A stretch of 64,000 nt of DNA from Myxocyprinus asiaticus (GCF_019703515.2 NC_059379.1:23549880-23613879); one strand, 5' to 3'. Shown: positions 37,329 through 49,604, numbered from the stretch's first letter. Notes: generated by a model not told the origin, from the sequence alone. Numbers and translations are program-made.

Positions 37329-37689
37329 TGGTAGCACTTTAAAATAAGGTTACATTTGGTAACATTAGTAAATGTAGGCCTATTAGGTGTCTTGAACTAA
37401 CAACCAATAATATATTTTACACTATTTAGCTTATTAATCTTTGTTAATGTTAGTTAATAAAAACACAATTCTTCATTTTACTTCATGTTATACTTCATGT
37501 TAGTTCATACTGCATTAACTAATGTTAACATATACAACTTTTCATTATAAAAATGTGTTAGTATGTTGAAATTAACTTTAACCAAGATAAATAAAAGTTC
37601 TATCAAATTAATGTTCATTTTTAGATCATGTTAACTATAATGTTGTTAACTAAAGTTCACAAATGTAACCTCATTTTAAAGTGTTACCA
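37329..37689. mobile_element. MITE with 'TGGTAACACTTTA' type ends
   Basis: Left end TGGTAGCACTTTAAAATAAG and right end CATTTTAAAGTGTTACCA are inverted repeats, flanked by TA on both sides. The inside mirrors too (aactaatgttaac and similar words). Partial relatives are at 45737-45920 and 58133-58438. Confidence 0.8.
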
Positions 37690-37860
37690 TATTATTGTCA
37701 GTTGGAATCCCAGCATGAGTTCCTCTAATATGACGTAAAGTCATTCACTGCCACTTTTTTGCTCAGTGTCGATTCAGCTCAGCTGTCAGTGGGTGGCTCG
37801 CACAGTCCCAGCATTTACAGTGCAGTAATAATATATTACCGTCAGGGCTGTATGTGTTTT

Positions 37861-38275
37861 TGTTACATGCCATGTTAGTTCCTGTTTCCTTGTCATGTGT
37901 TTCCCATGTTCTTGTGTCTTGCCCTCATTGGTTCATTGTTTCATTAGGCTGTTAGCAGTCTTGTTATCTTGTTTTAGAGTTCTAAATGTTCATTGATTTT
38001 CATTGTCATGTGTTCTCCTTTGTCCAAGTATTTAATCCTCTTGTTTGCCATTGTCCATTGTCAGGTATTGTTTGTGAAATGTCATGTCATTGTTCTAGTC
38101 TAGTCAAGTCAAGTATAGTCATGTTTATGTTTTGATTTTTAGTTAAGTTAAGTCAAGTTCATGTTTGTTTTGTTCATGTTTGGATTTATGGTTTTTGGAT
38201 TTCACTTATGTAAATAAACTGCACTTGGGTTCTTCACATCATCATCGCCTTCGTCTGCCAGCCAGCTTCGTTACA
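37861..38275 (+). repeat. Solo LTR
   Basis: About 415 bp, beginning TGTTACATGCC and ending CTTCGTTACA. 'taaataaactgcac' (polyadenylation signal at 38213-38218) lies 60 bases before the end, the usual layout of fish LTRs. The body is rich in 'tcatgtt' and 'aagtcaag' steps. No clear target duplication and no partner copy. Confidence 0.6.
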
Positions 38276-39895
38276 ATTACAGTATATATTAATATATGAT
38301 ATAAGTATTATATTAATATATACATATTATATACTTTTAATATTTGTAGTGTTTTAAAGATTCAAGTATTGCAAAATTAGCTGCAAAAATAAAGGGCTTC
38401 TTGTGGAGCACTTGCTTCTGTTTCACACATGACAATAAAAGACAGAGCACAAGCTGGTCCTGAATAAATTATTTAATCAATTACAATAATGACAACTGTG
38501 CATGTGCACAATTTTATTTTTTACTCTGTGCTTGAGCACTGTGGGATTTAATTGCATCCATGTGGCTCGAGTGTTTTGACTACCTTCAGCAGAATTTGTT
38601 TCTTTGACCGTTTGATTCAGTGACCATTTCTGGTGATGACAGAAGGTGGTGACAAATGAGTATCTTGTGTGAAATGAGTTAGTCACTGAATCAACGATCA
38701 AAAGAAAATTTTAATCCTTTAAAATGTGTATGTCTAAAGACCTACAAAGAGACTTTAGTAGAGGTTTTAAGCATTATAAGAACAAAGCAAATCTATAATT
38801 TCCTTACAGTTTGTGAGCTGCTAAGCATGACTGTTATCAAAAGACAACAATAATAATAGTCTTATAATAATTATAATGTGTTTCAATAACATCCGTACGT
38901 TTTCATGTATAAAAAAGTGTGTCTACATATCTATTGACTTCAGTAAAGGTGTTCTAAGAACACAGCAGATCTATCTTTTTTCCTACAGTTTGTCGACGGC
39001 ACACCAACATTGAGGTAAACAGGAGCTGATTAAAATAGCTTTACATATTTAACACAGATCTAGTAATCTGCTTAAATTGGCAAAAACAACCGATCAAACC
39101 TTTACCTCACAAACATAATGTAAAAAGAATAACTTAATGAAGACTCATGTGCTGATATAAACTCCACTTATAATGTGTGCTTAAAAGAAGGACTGGCCTT
39201 TGTTTTTTGTTTTTCTGCAGTGCATTTCACATAATGTTGACAATCAAGAATGATATGCTGATAAATAACTCATTTGTGTGTTCCTCATCTCTAGATTATT
39301 AATTTTGATCAACATCAATGCCGATAAAAAACATGGATAAATGAGCATTGTTGAAAGCAACTTTGTAGAAATAAACGGAGCCGCTTTGATTAGACTGTCT
39401 GACTGATGGCCTATTACATAAAGGTTGTTTCGGCTCATGAAACTCACCTGTGATTGGCTGGATGGTTGCTCAATCAGCCCAAAGTAACAAAATGCAAATA
39501 ATACTGTATACAAATCCACCATTTGGACTAGATATGGGTTTAGCTTGAAAAAGTGTGTCCCCAAGTCCCCCGCAGCTGCTACGCCCTTGCTATAACCAAA
39601 ATAAATATTTGTTCATATCCAAAGACTCACATTAAGATTTTACCTCCTAAATCTCCTTACTTTGGTATGGCAAGTATTTACACAATTGACTGTTACACTA
39701 GTACGTGTAGCTGAAATGTTTAGTTACTATTAACATAAGGGTTTTAAATTATGAAAACAATTTATCGAACTATTTAAAATATTACACTCTTTGGTGGATT
39801 CTTGATAGTCCGTCGTACGATTTTCTGATATTGGAATATCAAAAGTCTTGTTATTGATTGATGCTCTTGTCATATTTGGCAGTTTTCCATGAGCA
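38276..39895. other. Non-coding stretch upstream of the alpha-globin remnant
   Basis: I searched here on the plus strand for the missing first alpha-globin exon and found no start codon followed by a globin-like N-terminal helix and a usable donor. No other gene is recognised. Confidence 0.5.
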
Positions 39896-40095
39896 AACTG
39901 TAAAATCCAATAGTTAACCTTACTTTAAAAAGCATGTAAACCGATTGCCAGCAGTAAATGTACATATTTGGCTCAAGTAAAGTGAACTAGGAATAGTCCA
40001 CTTGAGCCAAAAAAGTATATTTACTTGATTTTTTTAAGGCAATTGGTTTCCTCACTTTTTTTTTAAGTAAAGCCAACTTATTACATTTTACAGTG
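39896..40095. mobile_element. Small MITE in the presumed alpha-globin intron 1
   Basis: Ends 'actgtaaaatccaatagtt' and 'aacttattacattttacagt' are imperfect inverted repeats. Inner segments (aaaccgattgcc, caattggtttcc; ggctcaagtaaag, cacttgagcc) also pair. It ends 83 bases before alpha-globin exon 2. Confidence 0.75.
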
Positions 40096-40178
40096 GCAAG
40101 AAATGGGGAGGAGGAGATCTCCAGCTTAGCTGCATCTTGTTGACCTCAACGTCTGTTTTTTTGTTTATTGGCTTTCAG

Positions 40179-40680
40179 GATGTTCACAGCGTTCCCAAAA
40201 ACAAAGACATATTTCTCTCATCTAGACATCAGTCCCCGTTCAGAGCATTTACGCTGCCACGGAAGAAAATTGTCCAGGCTTTGGCCGATGGCGCGAGGAA
40301 CATAAGCACACTTAGCACTACACTGTCGCCCCTCAGCAGGTTCCATGCCTACCAATTACGAATACATCCTACAGACTTTAAGGTGCGTTGAAATTAATTA
40401 AGCAACACATGTTCACTTACCTGATCTAGTCTTATGCTACAAACTGCCTTTGATCAACATACTCTCCCCAAATTAAATGTGACATTTTTCTTTTTGGGTT
40501 GATATGTCTTGCGTAGAATACTAATGTTAACTTGTTAAATTCTTTTCACAGCTTTTTAATCATTGCATCCTTGTGACGCTGGCGTGCTATATGGGTGATA
40601 ACTTCACCCCAGTTGCACATGCGGCGGTGGACAAGTTTCTCTCAGCTTTTTCTGCTGTTTTAGCTGAGAAATTCCGATGA
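40179..40680 (+). pseudogene. hba: Alpha-globin pseudogene (exons 2 and 3)
   Basis: Hemoglobin alpha chain remnant. Exon 2 is 40179-40382, after a good acceptor (ttggctttcag) and before donor gtgcgt. Exon 3 is 40552-40680, after ttttcacag, ending in TGA. Exon 2 first reads [16 protein letters not shown] with the distal-His region near 40258-40260 (CHG), then shifts frame: it is 204 bases where 205 are expected, with one base missing at about 40261-40266. In the new frame it continues [11 protein letters not shown] and SRFHAYQLR, with the proximal His. Exon 3 is intact, starts [16 protein letters not shown] and ends EKFR; alpha chains usually end KYR. No exon 1 was found upstream. The missing exon and the frameshift together make a pseudogene likely; a one-base assembly error would explain only the second. 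It is convergent with the beta-globin, not head-to-head as most fish pairs are. Confidence 0.9.
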
Positions 40681-40694
40681 AGACCCCTCCTAAG

Positions 40695-43527
40695 TATACG
40701 GAAGCCCTGAACCGCAAGGTGGGGAAAAATATTGTCTTAGTTCCTTCCTGAGCCTAAGTCTTAATTTTTTTTTTTTTTTCTCTCTTCCTAAATTGTATTT
40801 TTCTCTCTTCAATTTTTTTTTTTTTTTTCTCTCTTCAAACAAATGCATGCGGTACCAACCTTGGCCACCAGGTGCCACTATAAGTAAACATGTAATCTTA
40901 TGCTTTTAATGCTTTCTCTGTTGCTATATAGCTGAATAATGCATTTATTATTTATTTAAGGGTTTGCAAACCTTAAGACAAAATCAGGTTTCATATGTTT
41001 GATATGGCATTCGTTGTCTTGTAACAATTTGAGTTTTTTTTTGTTTGAAATTGTTGGTCTTTCTAAACCATCTATGCCATTTTCTCAGTGTTACATGGTG
41101 GAAGCGAAGGAATGTATTGAGGAAAACAGGAAACATGGGGAAATTATTATTATGTCTGTCCTTTTGAAGTGTTAGGGGTACATCTGGTAATGTTAATATT
41201 GTTGTAAGTAATCTAATTTCTAAACAAAAAGATCATTTATAAATTAAATCCTCACGACTGAACAGGGATGTCATGTGCGACTTTCATGGTGGAATTTAAT
41301 TATAATAATATATTTTAATATAACAAGTTGTCTATGCTTTTGAAACACACTGTCTACTGCAGAAGTGAAGAGTTCCAGATGAAGAATGTCAAGTAAATAT
41401 CCAAATATTGTTGGTCTGTCTAAACATGAGCTAGATGATTATACAGATGTAAAATGCTCATCCCAAACAAATTGGTGAGGGGTGAGGAATCACCTATAGT
41501 ATCGCTCCCCGGGTTCCGCCGGGGGGGAAGAATAGTAGGCTACACACACCTGTTTTGTATTAGCAGTATGGGCGTGAAGCTATAAAAGTACAATGATTTC
41601 TGTTGTTAGGGGGGGTTTTGGTACCTCTAATTTTTTTGCCGGAGCTGCCGTGCCGGAACGTGGGCTGGCTGTTATTGCGAAAATGCTGTGAATAAATTGG
41701 GAGGGGTTATTTGTGACTTTGGGGTAATCTTGAATTCAAGGTTTAGGTGGCCGCTGTTGATGTGTTCTACGAATGCTGTATCCCACGTCCAGTAGTGGGT
41801 TAGGAAGCCAGCAGTACATTTGTTTTTGTTTTACATGCTTGTGGGTTTCTTTTCTCCGGGGAGGCCTCATTGAATGTTATGTGTAATGTTATTTATTCGT
41901 CCCCCGGCGTTTATTATCATGAGCGTGCATGTGAGTGGGGGTATGAGGGCAGGTTGTTTATCTCTCCATATGCATTCTGTAATGTAATTGACGACGGCTA
42001 TGTATTTAGCTTGAGTGGTATTAATGGCATGTATTGACTGATCACTGATGGTGTGTATTTATGATGTGTGGTATTTAATTATGTATTCTGTGGATATTTA
42101 TGTGTTTTAGAGATTTGCTGTGTAAGGAGTTTGTGGTCATATGAATTAATTTGGTGTATTGTACAATCATTTTTAAATTCCCCTAATGAATATATAGACT
42201 TGTTTGTTGATGCTCTGAATGTCCCAAAGTCAACCTGCTGTGGATTGTTAGCAATACCAAATGTTTGCCAGGATAATTGTACTTGTATTAATGGGATCAA
42301 CCTACAGCTACCTACAGTATATTGAGTTGTGTACTTGAATGTTTTCCTTGGTTATTTGGTGCCCAAATAAATATTATTGTCCAGTGGAGGACCTGTTTGT
42401 GAGCCCCTGCACTCGGGGGGTTCCATCTCCCGAGCCGCGGAACCATTCATCACAGCATCTCTGGCCAGAAGTGAGCGTTATCGCATTTTAAACTTATTTC
42501 ACGTTAGCGTTCTGTTATAATTTACACAACTGAAAAATATTTTACTTATGGTAGCCATCCAGCTTTTACCTTACAGTACAAAAGATTCCACTCATCTTTA
42601 ATTACCTCATGGATATTTTACAAATTGCTCTTATTCTTACATTCGCAGTACAACCTCAATTAGGCACTTGCAACTTCTCAAATCTGTCACTGCAATTTCA
42701 AATCTTCGTGCCTTGACTTTTGCAACTATTTTCACGATATATCTGATGCATAACTAACTTGTACACTTGCAAACTCAGTGTTTGCAAGAGAGAAAGGTGG
42801 GGCAGGGGGAGGGTGCAAAGGAGTCATTTTATAGGTTGGTGCCTAGCCAATGAAATCGGACTTCTTTTGTACACGATGTCACGACCATAGACATATAAAT
42901 GGTCAGGACACCCGCGGCCTTAACATTACCAGATGTACCCCTAACACTTCAAAAGGACAGACATAATAATAATTTCCCCATGTTTCCTGTTTTCCTCAAT
43001 ACATTCCTTCGCTTCCACCATGCAACACTAATCAAATGGCATAGATGGTTTAGAAAGACCAACAGTTTCAAACAAAAAAATAACTCCAGTTGTTACACAA
43101 CAACGAATGCCATATCAAACATATGTAACCTGATTTTGCCTTGACTAAGGTTTGCAAACCCTTAAATAAATAATAAATGTATTATTCAGCTATATAGCAA
43201 CAGAGAAAGCATTAAAAGCATAAAATTACATGTTTACTGATATTGGCACCTGGTGGCCAAGGTTGGTACCGCATGCATTTTTTTTGAAGAGAGAAAAAAA
43301 AAATTGAAGAGAGAAAAACATTTATTTTATTTATTTATTTATTTATTTTATTTATTTATTTTATTATTTTTTTTTTTTGAAGAGAGAAAAAATAATAATT
43401 TTGAAGAGAGAAAAAAAAATTAGGAACTGAGAAAAAAATGTAAGACTCAGGAAGGAAATGAGACACTATTTTTTCTTTTTTCACCGTAAATTTTTTTTTC
43501 CACCTTGCGGTTCAGGGCTTCCGTATA
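40695..43527. mobile_element. 2.8-kb DNA transposon with very long inverted repeats
   Basis: Outer ends TATACGGAAGCCCTGAACCG (40695) and its mirror (to 43527) begin inverted arms of about 500 bp (40699-41196) and 600 bp (42920-43523, expanded by (TTTA)n and A-rich stretches). TATA at both ends is either the target duplication or part of the repeat. The 1.7-kb centre has no transposase frame. It includes a G-rich patch (41510-41530) and a TATAAAA/AATAAA pair at 41580-41700. The element begins 15 bases after the alpha-globin stop codon, so it interrupts that gene's 3' untranslated region. I do not assign a superfamily. Confidence 0.88.
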
Positions 43528-43574
43528 AGAAAGATGGAATGGTTCCGCAAAATTTATTTATCATTTATTTTCAT

Positions 43575-43580
43575 AATAAA
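43575..43580 (+). promoter_or_regulatory. Probable original alpha-globin polyadenylation signal
   Basis: AATAAA lies 48 bases beyond the right end of the inserted transposon. Without the insertion it would be about 60 bases after the alpha-globin stop, a normal distance for globin genes. Inferred, not shown. Confidence 0.5.
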
Positions 43581-43987
43581 TGTATTGCAAAGGACGTGTG
43601 TCTATCATCTTTACCTGAATAATGCCGTAGATAGGTTATTCAGTATTAAAGAACATCCATTGGCAATGGGTTAGGACACCTCCCTCTTTGAACTATTGAT
43701 AGTGCCCTCTGTGGATTGTTATACTGTGCGTGCGATATTTTGCTTGGTTTGTTTGTTATGGGCAGATGTCCATATAACGCAACGCACAATTAATTCAATC
43801 CATCCTGGGTTTTTTTTTTTTTTCCAAGTATCTTGGACTTCCAATGAAATGTCATAAGGCTACTTCTGTATTCGCTAAAATAAACAAATAAGGAAATCAT
43901 TTTAATTGTCAATGATTTGTGAAAGTGGGGACAAACTGTCTCTCTGCTTCTCCCCATAGGTTAGGAGAACTTGAGCAATAGACAGCT
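43581..43987. other. Non-coding stretch
   Basis: No feature beyond a T-run at about 43811-43823. Confidence 0.5.
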
Positions 43988-44490
43988 TTAATTAATTGAA
44001 TATTTCGGGTTCAATTCAAGTTAAGCTCAATTTGTGGCGTAATGTTGATTACCACAAAACATAATTTCGATTTGTCCAGCAAAAATCGAGGCTGCAGTGA
44101 GGCACTTACAATGGAAATCAATGGGACCAAATTTTTGTAAGGTTTAAAGGCAGAATTGTGAAGCCTATAATTTTATAAAACCTCTTATTTCCTCTGTTAA
44201 AACTTATTTAGGCTGTTATTTGAGCCTTAACGTTGTTTAAAAAGTCATTTTTATTTGAAGGTTTTCTGCGTCACGTCGTCATTGTAACAACTTTGTAAAA
44301 TTGGATACAACTTTAGACAGAAAAGGTTAAAAAGTGATTTTATCACACTAAGATCAAGTTAACACACTTATTGTTTACGTCTTGTGGTTATCCTACCTTT
44401 AAAGAAGTGAGCAGGCCTATTTTAACTTTTTTGCTTCCATGTACTACTGTAACCCAGAGTTTTACCTCTTTTTTTAAAAAAAGAAAAGAA

Positions 44491-44540
<50 letters not shown>

Positions 44541-44618
44541 GGTAATCGGCATTATGCCACAAATGTTGTCGATTGAGTTTAACTTGTAGGCCAATTGAAT
44601 CCGGAATATTCCTTTAAG
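43988..44618. mobile_element. Palindromic MITE, second family, with (ATT)n
   Basis: The left arm (gggttcaattcaagttaagc...gtggcgtaatgttgattacca) and right arm (ggtaatcggcattatgccac...ccaattgaatcc) mirror each other and match the element at 26814-27178. A pure (ATT)n tract fills about 44491-44540, and TTAA lies at both edges. Confidence 0.75.
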
Positions 44619-46262
44619 TGGTGGCCGGTGTAGGTGTAGTGCTGTCCATACATGAGTGCTGAAATAATGTCCAAAGTCCCAAATGAAAAATGACGCTGTC
44701 CGTTGTGCTGAAATCAGTAAGGAGGGCAGGGATAACGCTTAATGGAACATTAGTAACAACTTAATATACAATGCACAAGTACAAATGTCTCCCTTATGAT
44801 TTTTTTTTCTTCTTCTTTATAGGGTAATAGCTATTTACAGAAGATAAAAGAATTCATCATTTTAAAATAGCCATCTATCCTCCAGCTACATATTAATTTG
44901 TGTTCATCTGATTTGGGAGCAATGTAATTTGCAATGTTGTGCATGAATGTAACAGCTACATGAAGATAAAAGGCTTTTGGAAATGTGCTCAGTGAAAGTT
45001 TTGTTGAAATTGGCATGAGAAGAATGCACAGACATTTGCCATATTCAAAAGTGCAGATGAGGGGTAGAATTTAAACTACTGTTGTATTTCACTGATGCTG
45101 TTACACTTTTGGGGTTTAAAGTTTATTAAAATATGTACAGTAGTTTCTGTATCAACTTGTCTGGCTTGCTGTGAAATGGTGCCTGGTGGTGTGTGTTTGA
45201 CTAACACATAACACATGCACACAGAATTACAGAGCTTTTTCATTGTTTTTCTGACATTTTTGCATTGTTACATTTATCTTATTTTCCATGGGTGTTTCAT
45301 ACATGTAACATTGGCCTTCGATTATAGACCTACTTTTAGATTAATTGTATCTGACTTAAGTTATACATTTAACTGGCATGGCTAATAACTGATATGTCAA
45401 AGATGCTAAACATTTTTTTATTATTATTATTTTATTATTTTTATTATAAATTAGCAAAATCAAAACATGTTACAATAATCACTGATTTCCCTTAGATATT
45501 CCAGATGGATCAGTCCATGAGTGCATGCTGCTTGCGAGCTCTTTTATAATGTATGACTCTTCTGTAGGTTTAATGTTATTGCTGAAGTCAAATCCGCATG
45601 CAGGGTTTTCATTTAGAGAATTATGGACCTAAAATAGCCTACATGTAGTTAAATTAAAGTTAAATAGCTAAAAGTTAAAATAAATAGCTTAACTACAGTT
45701 TTATTGCTAAAGTTATTATTATTATTATTATTATTTTGGTAACACTTTACAATAAGGTTCTATTTGTTAACATCAGTTAAAGCATTGCTGTTGGTATCAT
45801 GAAGTAACAATGAGCAATATTTTATTAAAACGTATAAATCTTGCGATGTTAATTTATGAAAATACAGTTGATCATTGTTTGTTTATGTAGTCATGATTAA
45901 CTAATAGCCTACAGCTTTTTCTTTTAAAAATATAGACCTAGTACTTGTTGATATGAGTAATAACCAAAATAATTCAATGCTGTTAAAATATTTTTCTTTG
46001 TTAATTTCATTGCCTTTTTATGGTCTTGTGAGGAGAGGCAGGGCAGGAAGTGGAGATCTTATCAGAGTGAACAAAAACCTCAAACTTCCTTGCTGCATGC
46101 TGGCAAAAACCTTCATGCCTGTTACTAAAGCTGTGTTATTAACACTTCTGCAATTATATCATGTTTTAATGAGCGTGGTAGCTTGTACATAAACCCTTTG
46201 TTTGATTTTATTAAAGAGGCAATTTAATGAAGAGACAACTCAAGTCAAAATGATCTCAATCA
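44619..46262. other. Intergenic stretch between the convergent globins
   Basis: No gene is recognised. A partial TGGTAACACTTTA-type MITE is at 45737-45920 and (ATT)n tracts lie near 45419-45445 and 45713-45735. Confidence 0.5.
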
Positions 46263-46268
46263 TTTATT
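46263..46268 (-). terminator. Beta-globin polyadenylation signal
   Basis: AATAAA on the minus strand, 52 bases after the beta-globin stop codon. Confidence 0.85.
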
Positions 46269-46319
46269 TTATATCATATTTTTCTCATTACAGGACAATC
46301 TCCTTTACTTTCAGAGAAT

Positions 46320-46941
46320 CTAGTAATACTCCTTGGTTAGAGCTGACACAACAACAGAGAGGAACTTGTGCCACGCAGCGTGGACGCTTTGTGTGAACTC
46401 AGTCCCCATGCGTGCAGCGACGACCACGGTCAGGCAATCAGCTAACAGCTGTAAAAAGAAAAGGGAAAGTTATGGCACGTCTGAGTTCCAACATAGTAGA
46501 ATAGCCACTGGTCTGAGAAACCTACCTGGAAATTGCCTGGGTCAACGTGCAGTTTTTCGGAGTGAAGCTCGCTGAGAGAAGCGTAGGTCTTCTTGATGTC
46601 ATCCATGTTCTTGAGAGCTTTCTCCAGTCCTTGGAGCACGACCATTCCGTGCGCTGCGACCATTGGATTAGCCAAGATCGCGCTGGCGTTATACAAGTTG
46701 CCAAAGCCACCAAAATATCTCTGAGTCCAGGGGTAGACGATCATACATCTTGAGACGATAGAGTAAAGAGAGGAACATTAAACAGAAGGCCTAAACATTA
46801 ACAACACACGGGTTAATTAAACAGCTCGAAAGGCAAAAGACAAAGTTACCTCGCCAAGCTGTCGCGGCCCACTGACTGGTAGTCAAGTTTCGCGAATACC
46901 CCCTGTATTGCGGCGCGTTCCTCTGCTGTCCACTTCACCAT
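46320..46941 (-). CDS. hbb: Hemoglobin beta chain, three exons, complete
   Basis: Oxygen-carrying beta-type globin of red cells, 147 codons. Exons: 46850-46941 (92 nt), 46526-46748 (223 nt), 46320-46448 (129 nt), the standard globin sizes and phases. Introns are only about 101 and 77 bp, with gtaac/caag and gtagg/acag borders. The chain starts [10 protein letters not shown], has PWTQRYF after helix B, distal His 63 (AAHG), proximal His 92 (SELHSEKLH, with Ser at F9) and Lys 82 (numbering without Met). The C-terminus is KEYY: residue 146 (HC3) is Tyr where most vertebrate beta chains have His. Position 2 is Lys where Glu or Asp is usual in fish. No stops, frameshifts or lost splice sites. The LA-locus position suggests an embryonic or minor hemoglobin. 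The coordinate of the exon 1 end is good to one base. Confidence 0.97.
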
Positions 46942-46975
46942 CGTGTCAGTCTTGTGGGCTTCAGCACTGGACAGG

Positions 46976-47075
46976 GCTTTTAAATAGGCCTGTTAGGTCA
47001 CCGCCCATGTATGTCGGGCAGATGTGTTTGGGCGATAGTCCGAAGCATACAAAGGGTGGAAACTGACCGATAAAT
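46976..47075 (-). promoter_or_regulatory. Beta-globin promoter
   Basis: Minus strand, upstream of the start at 46941: TATA-like TATTTAAAAG at 46977-46986, a GC-box (gggcgg) near 47002-47007, CCACCC at 47054-47059 and GATA cores on the plus strand at 47034-47037 and 47069-47072. TATA, CACCC and GATA are the expected parts of an erythroid globin promoter. The TATA box sits only about 36-45 bases before the start codon, implying a very short leader or a different start site. Confidence 0.65.
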
Positions 47076-47330
47076 TGAGTCCACGTGAATTAACTTGACA
47101 TCCGTCCATATAGTAGGCTTATGTCTCTTCGGTGGAGTCCGGTTGTATGATGTGCTGTTGATTTATTTAGTGAGTGAGTCTGCAGCTATATGTCGCTGGT
47201 AAACTGTCGAAAATTTTCCTAAAGTTTATTCGCTTCCATCACCCAGCAATTAAATTAATTCCATTCTAATTAAACTTTTCATATTTAAACATTAATGTCA
47301 AATCTAAATGTTAAATGTAATTCACTCAAA

Positions 47331-47363
<33 letters not shown>

Positions 47364-47549
47364 GACAGGTTATTGTATCCAAGTGCTACAAGGATGTAGT
47401 GGGTACAGTGTGATGTATGTTTGGGTTGGCTGAACACATCGATTCTTACTGAGAGTAAGATCCAACCTTACACTTCTGATGGGCAAGGTTAAGTGTAAAG
47501 CATTGGTATAGATCATGGTCTAGCTCAGAATTCTAAATCTTATGGGATT
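47076..47549. other. Intergenic stretch
   Basis: No gene. A 27-base T-run is at about 47333-47359. Confidence 0.5.
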
Positions 47550-47903
47550 TTAACCTGACAAAACATAAATGCATGCAAAGAATGCAGTATTGACCAAAAT
47601 CTACATTTACAATGAACTCTCTTCTAGTCACTATAGTGAGCTTTAAAGAAGGACTAATGAAACTTTCATACTGTATGGATCCAGAAACTGACTGTACCAC
47701 TAACAACCAGACATGCCACTAAATTCAGCAGCATGTGCAAATCTGTTGTTAATCTGTTCTTTCAGTTTCTGGATCCATACAGTATTTAATTTTCATTAGT
47801 CCTTCTTTAAAGTTTGACTAGTAACTAGATGAGAGAGCTTATTGTGAATACATTTTGGTCAATGCAGCATTCTTTTCATGCATTTATGTTAACCTTACTA
47901 TGC
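47550..47903. mobile_element. Palindromic MITE with 140-bp arms
   Basis: Arms at about 47550-47695 and 47760-47903 are inverted copies (ggatccagaaactga / tcagtttctggatcc innermost). The loop holds the 'ccagacatgccactaaa' motif that recurs at 48330-48515 and 51790-52010. Confidence 0.8.
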
Positions 47904-48885
47904 CCAAGCGTTTTGTATAAAAACCGAATGTGCCAACTTTCAGTAGCATGTGCAAATGGCAGCAGACTGTAAGACTCTGTTTACACCTGGTTTTAAAATG
48001 TGTCACGGGTGATCCGATCACATGTGGCCAGGTGAGACACATCACTGTTTACACCTAGTCGCTTAAATGTGTCTCCTGTGACCACTTGTGATCAGATTTG
48101 AAGGGGAGGTACTCTGTTTCATGACGATATACAGCAATCACTATGTCAGTGTGTTACTGCATGATAATAAACTGCAACAAAGTCAGGAAGGACAAACATT
48201 TGTATGTGGTTTTTGTGGTCCGATCACAAAACATTTTAGACACTGTTTAAACCTGTATTTAGTGCTGACCACATCTGATTGGATCACCTGAAATGCATCT
48301 TCATACCAGTTGTAAATGGGATCGAAGATGCTATGCCACTAAATGCAGCAGTGGTTATAATTTGAATCGTTATGGTATCTTACGTTCTGTTGCCATCGTC
48401 ACGTACTGCTATATCTTGTGGCTTATCTGGTGGCATTTCTGGTCACTAGTGGCATATGCCACTGTAGATGCCACTAAAATGTGTGGCACGTCTGATAGCA
48501 TGCCACTGTATTTTGAGGTATTTGGGTGACACTTGTGGAGTCAGCAGCTTAGACAGGTTATTTTGTTAGAAAAAAAGCTAAGTGGCCTGTTTGAGATTGT
48601 GTGTGTGTGTGGGCAGGTTTAAATGGTTTACGAGGACTTTTTTTTAGGTTACAATCTGGTAATTACAAGAGTATTATGCTATAAATGTGGTTTATGAGGA
48701 CATTTCTAGTGTCCCCATAATTCCAATCGCTTAAAAAAACATACTAAACGATGTTTTATTGAAAATGTAAAAATGCAGAACATTTTTTGTGAGGGATAGG
48801 GTTAGGGGATAGAATCTATAGTTTGTACAGTATAAAAATCATTATGTCTATGGAGAGTCCTCATAATGATACCTGCACCAACGTG

Positions 48886-48934
<49 letters not shown>

Positions 48935-49604
48935 ACAGACAGCTCCATTATTTATGAAACAAATAACTTAATGGTTTCAACCTGAAAGAATTCAACTTAA
49001 TTCACATTAAAACATTCACAGTCTCTTCACATTCACTTCTTTTAAATGTTTATAAAGAAGGATAGGATGTGAATGGTTCTAATTTTTAGATATGAATGCA
49101 ATGAAATGTCAACTTACAATATATATTTCTTTGAGTTATGTTTGTTTTTTCATAGATTTTATCTGAGGACATGCTTTGATCCATGAGAACCAGAAAGTGG
49201 CCTTCCTCACACCACCAGAAGCAGGAAGCAGGTTTGTCCAATAGTGATGCTGTAATGTGCATTGTATGTATTTTTTTTTAACGAGTTGAACCATTTTTTA
49301 TATATCTGTATTTTCAAGGGTACCACTGTGAGACCTCTGCTGACATGGACATGATGGCATTTTGTTTTCCTCTTGTAGAGAACATTGTATTTAATGTTGT
49401 GTTCTTGGTTTAGACACTGCTCGCAGTTAGGGAGAGGTGAAAGGTACAGCTCTGTAATTGGAAAGGCACTAATGTCTTTCTGAAACAATGTTCACATGTC
49501 TACCTTGTATGTACATTGCAGGTTTTCGCAACAGTATGCATATAACTGTGTATTTAAACACTCATTCTTTCTTAAGCATTTGGCAAAGGCACACTCAACA
49601 TCTA
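47904..49604. other. Intergenic stretch with short repeats
   Basis: No gene. Degenerate 'tgtttacacctggt' and 'gatcacatgtgg' repeats at 47985-48290 are partly palindromic. 'GCCACT' motifs cluster at 48330-48515. A (GT)n microsatellite lies at about 48884-48930. Confidence 0.55.

Noticed and set aside
39835..39885. Possible relic of alpha-globin exon 1 (GATATTGG...GATGCTCTTG)
   Set aside because: Only a few codons resemble the end of a globin exon 1, with no start codon, helix A sequence or donor; too weak to call.
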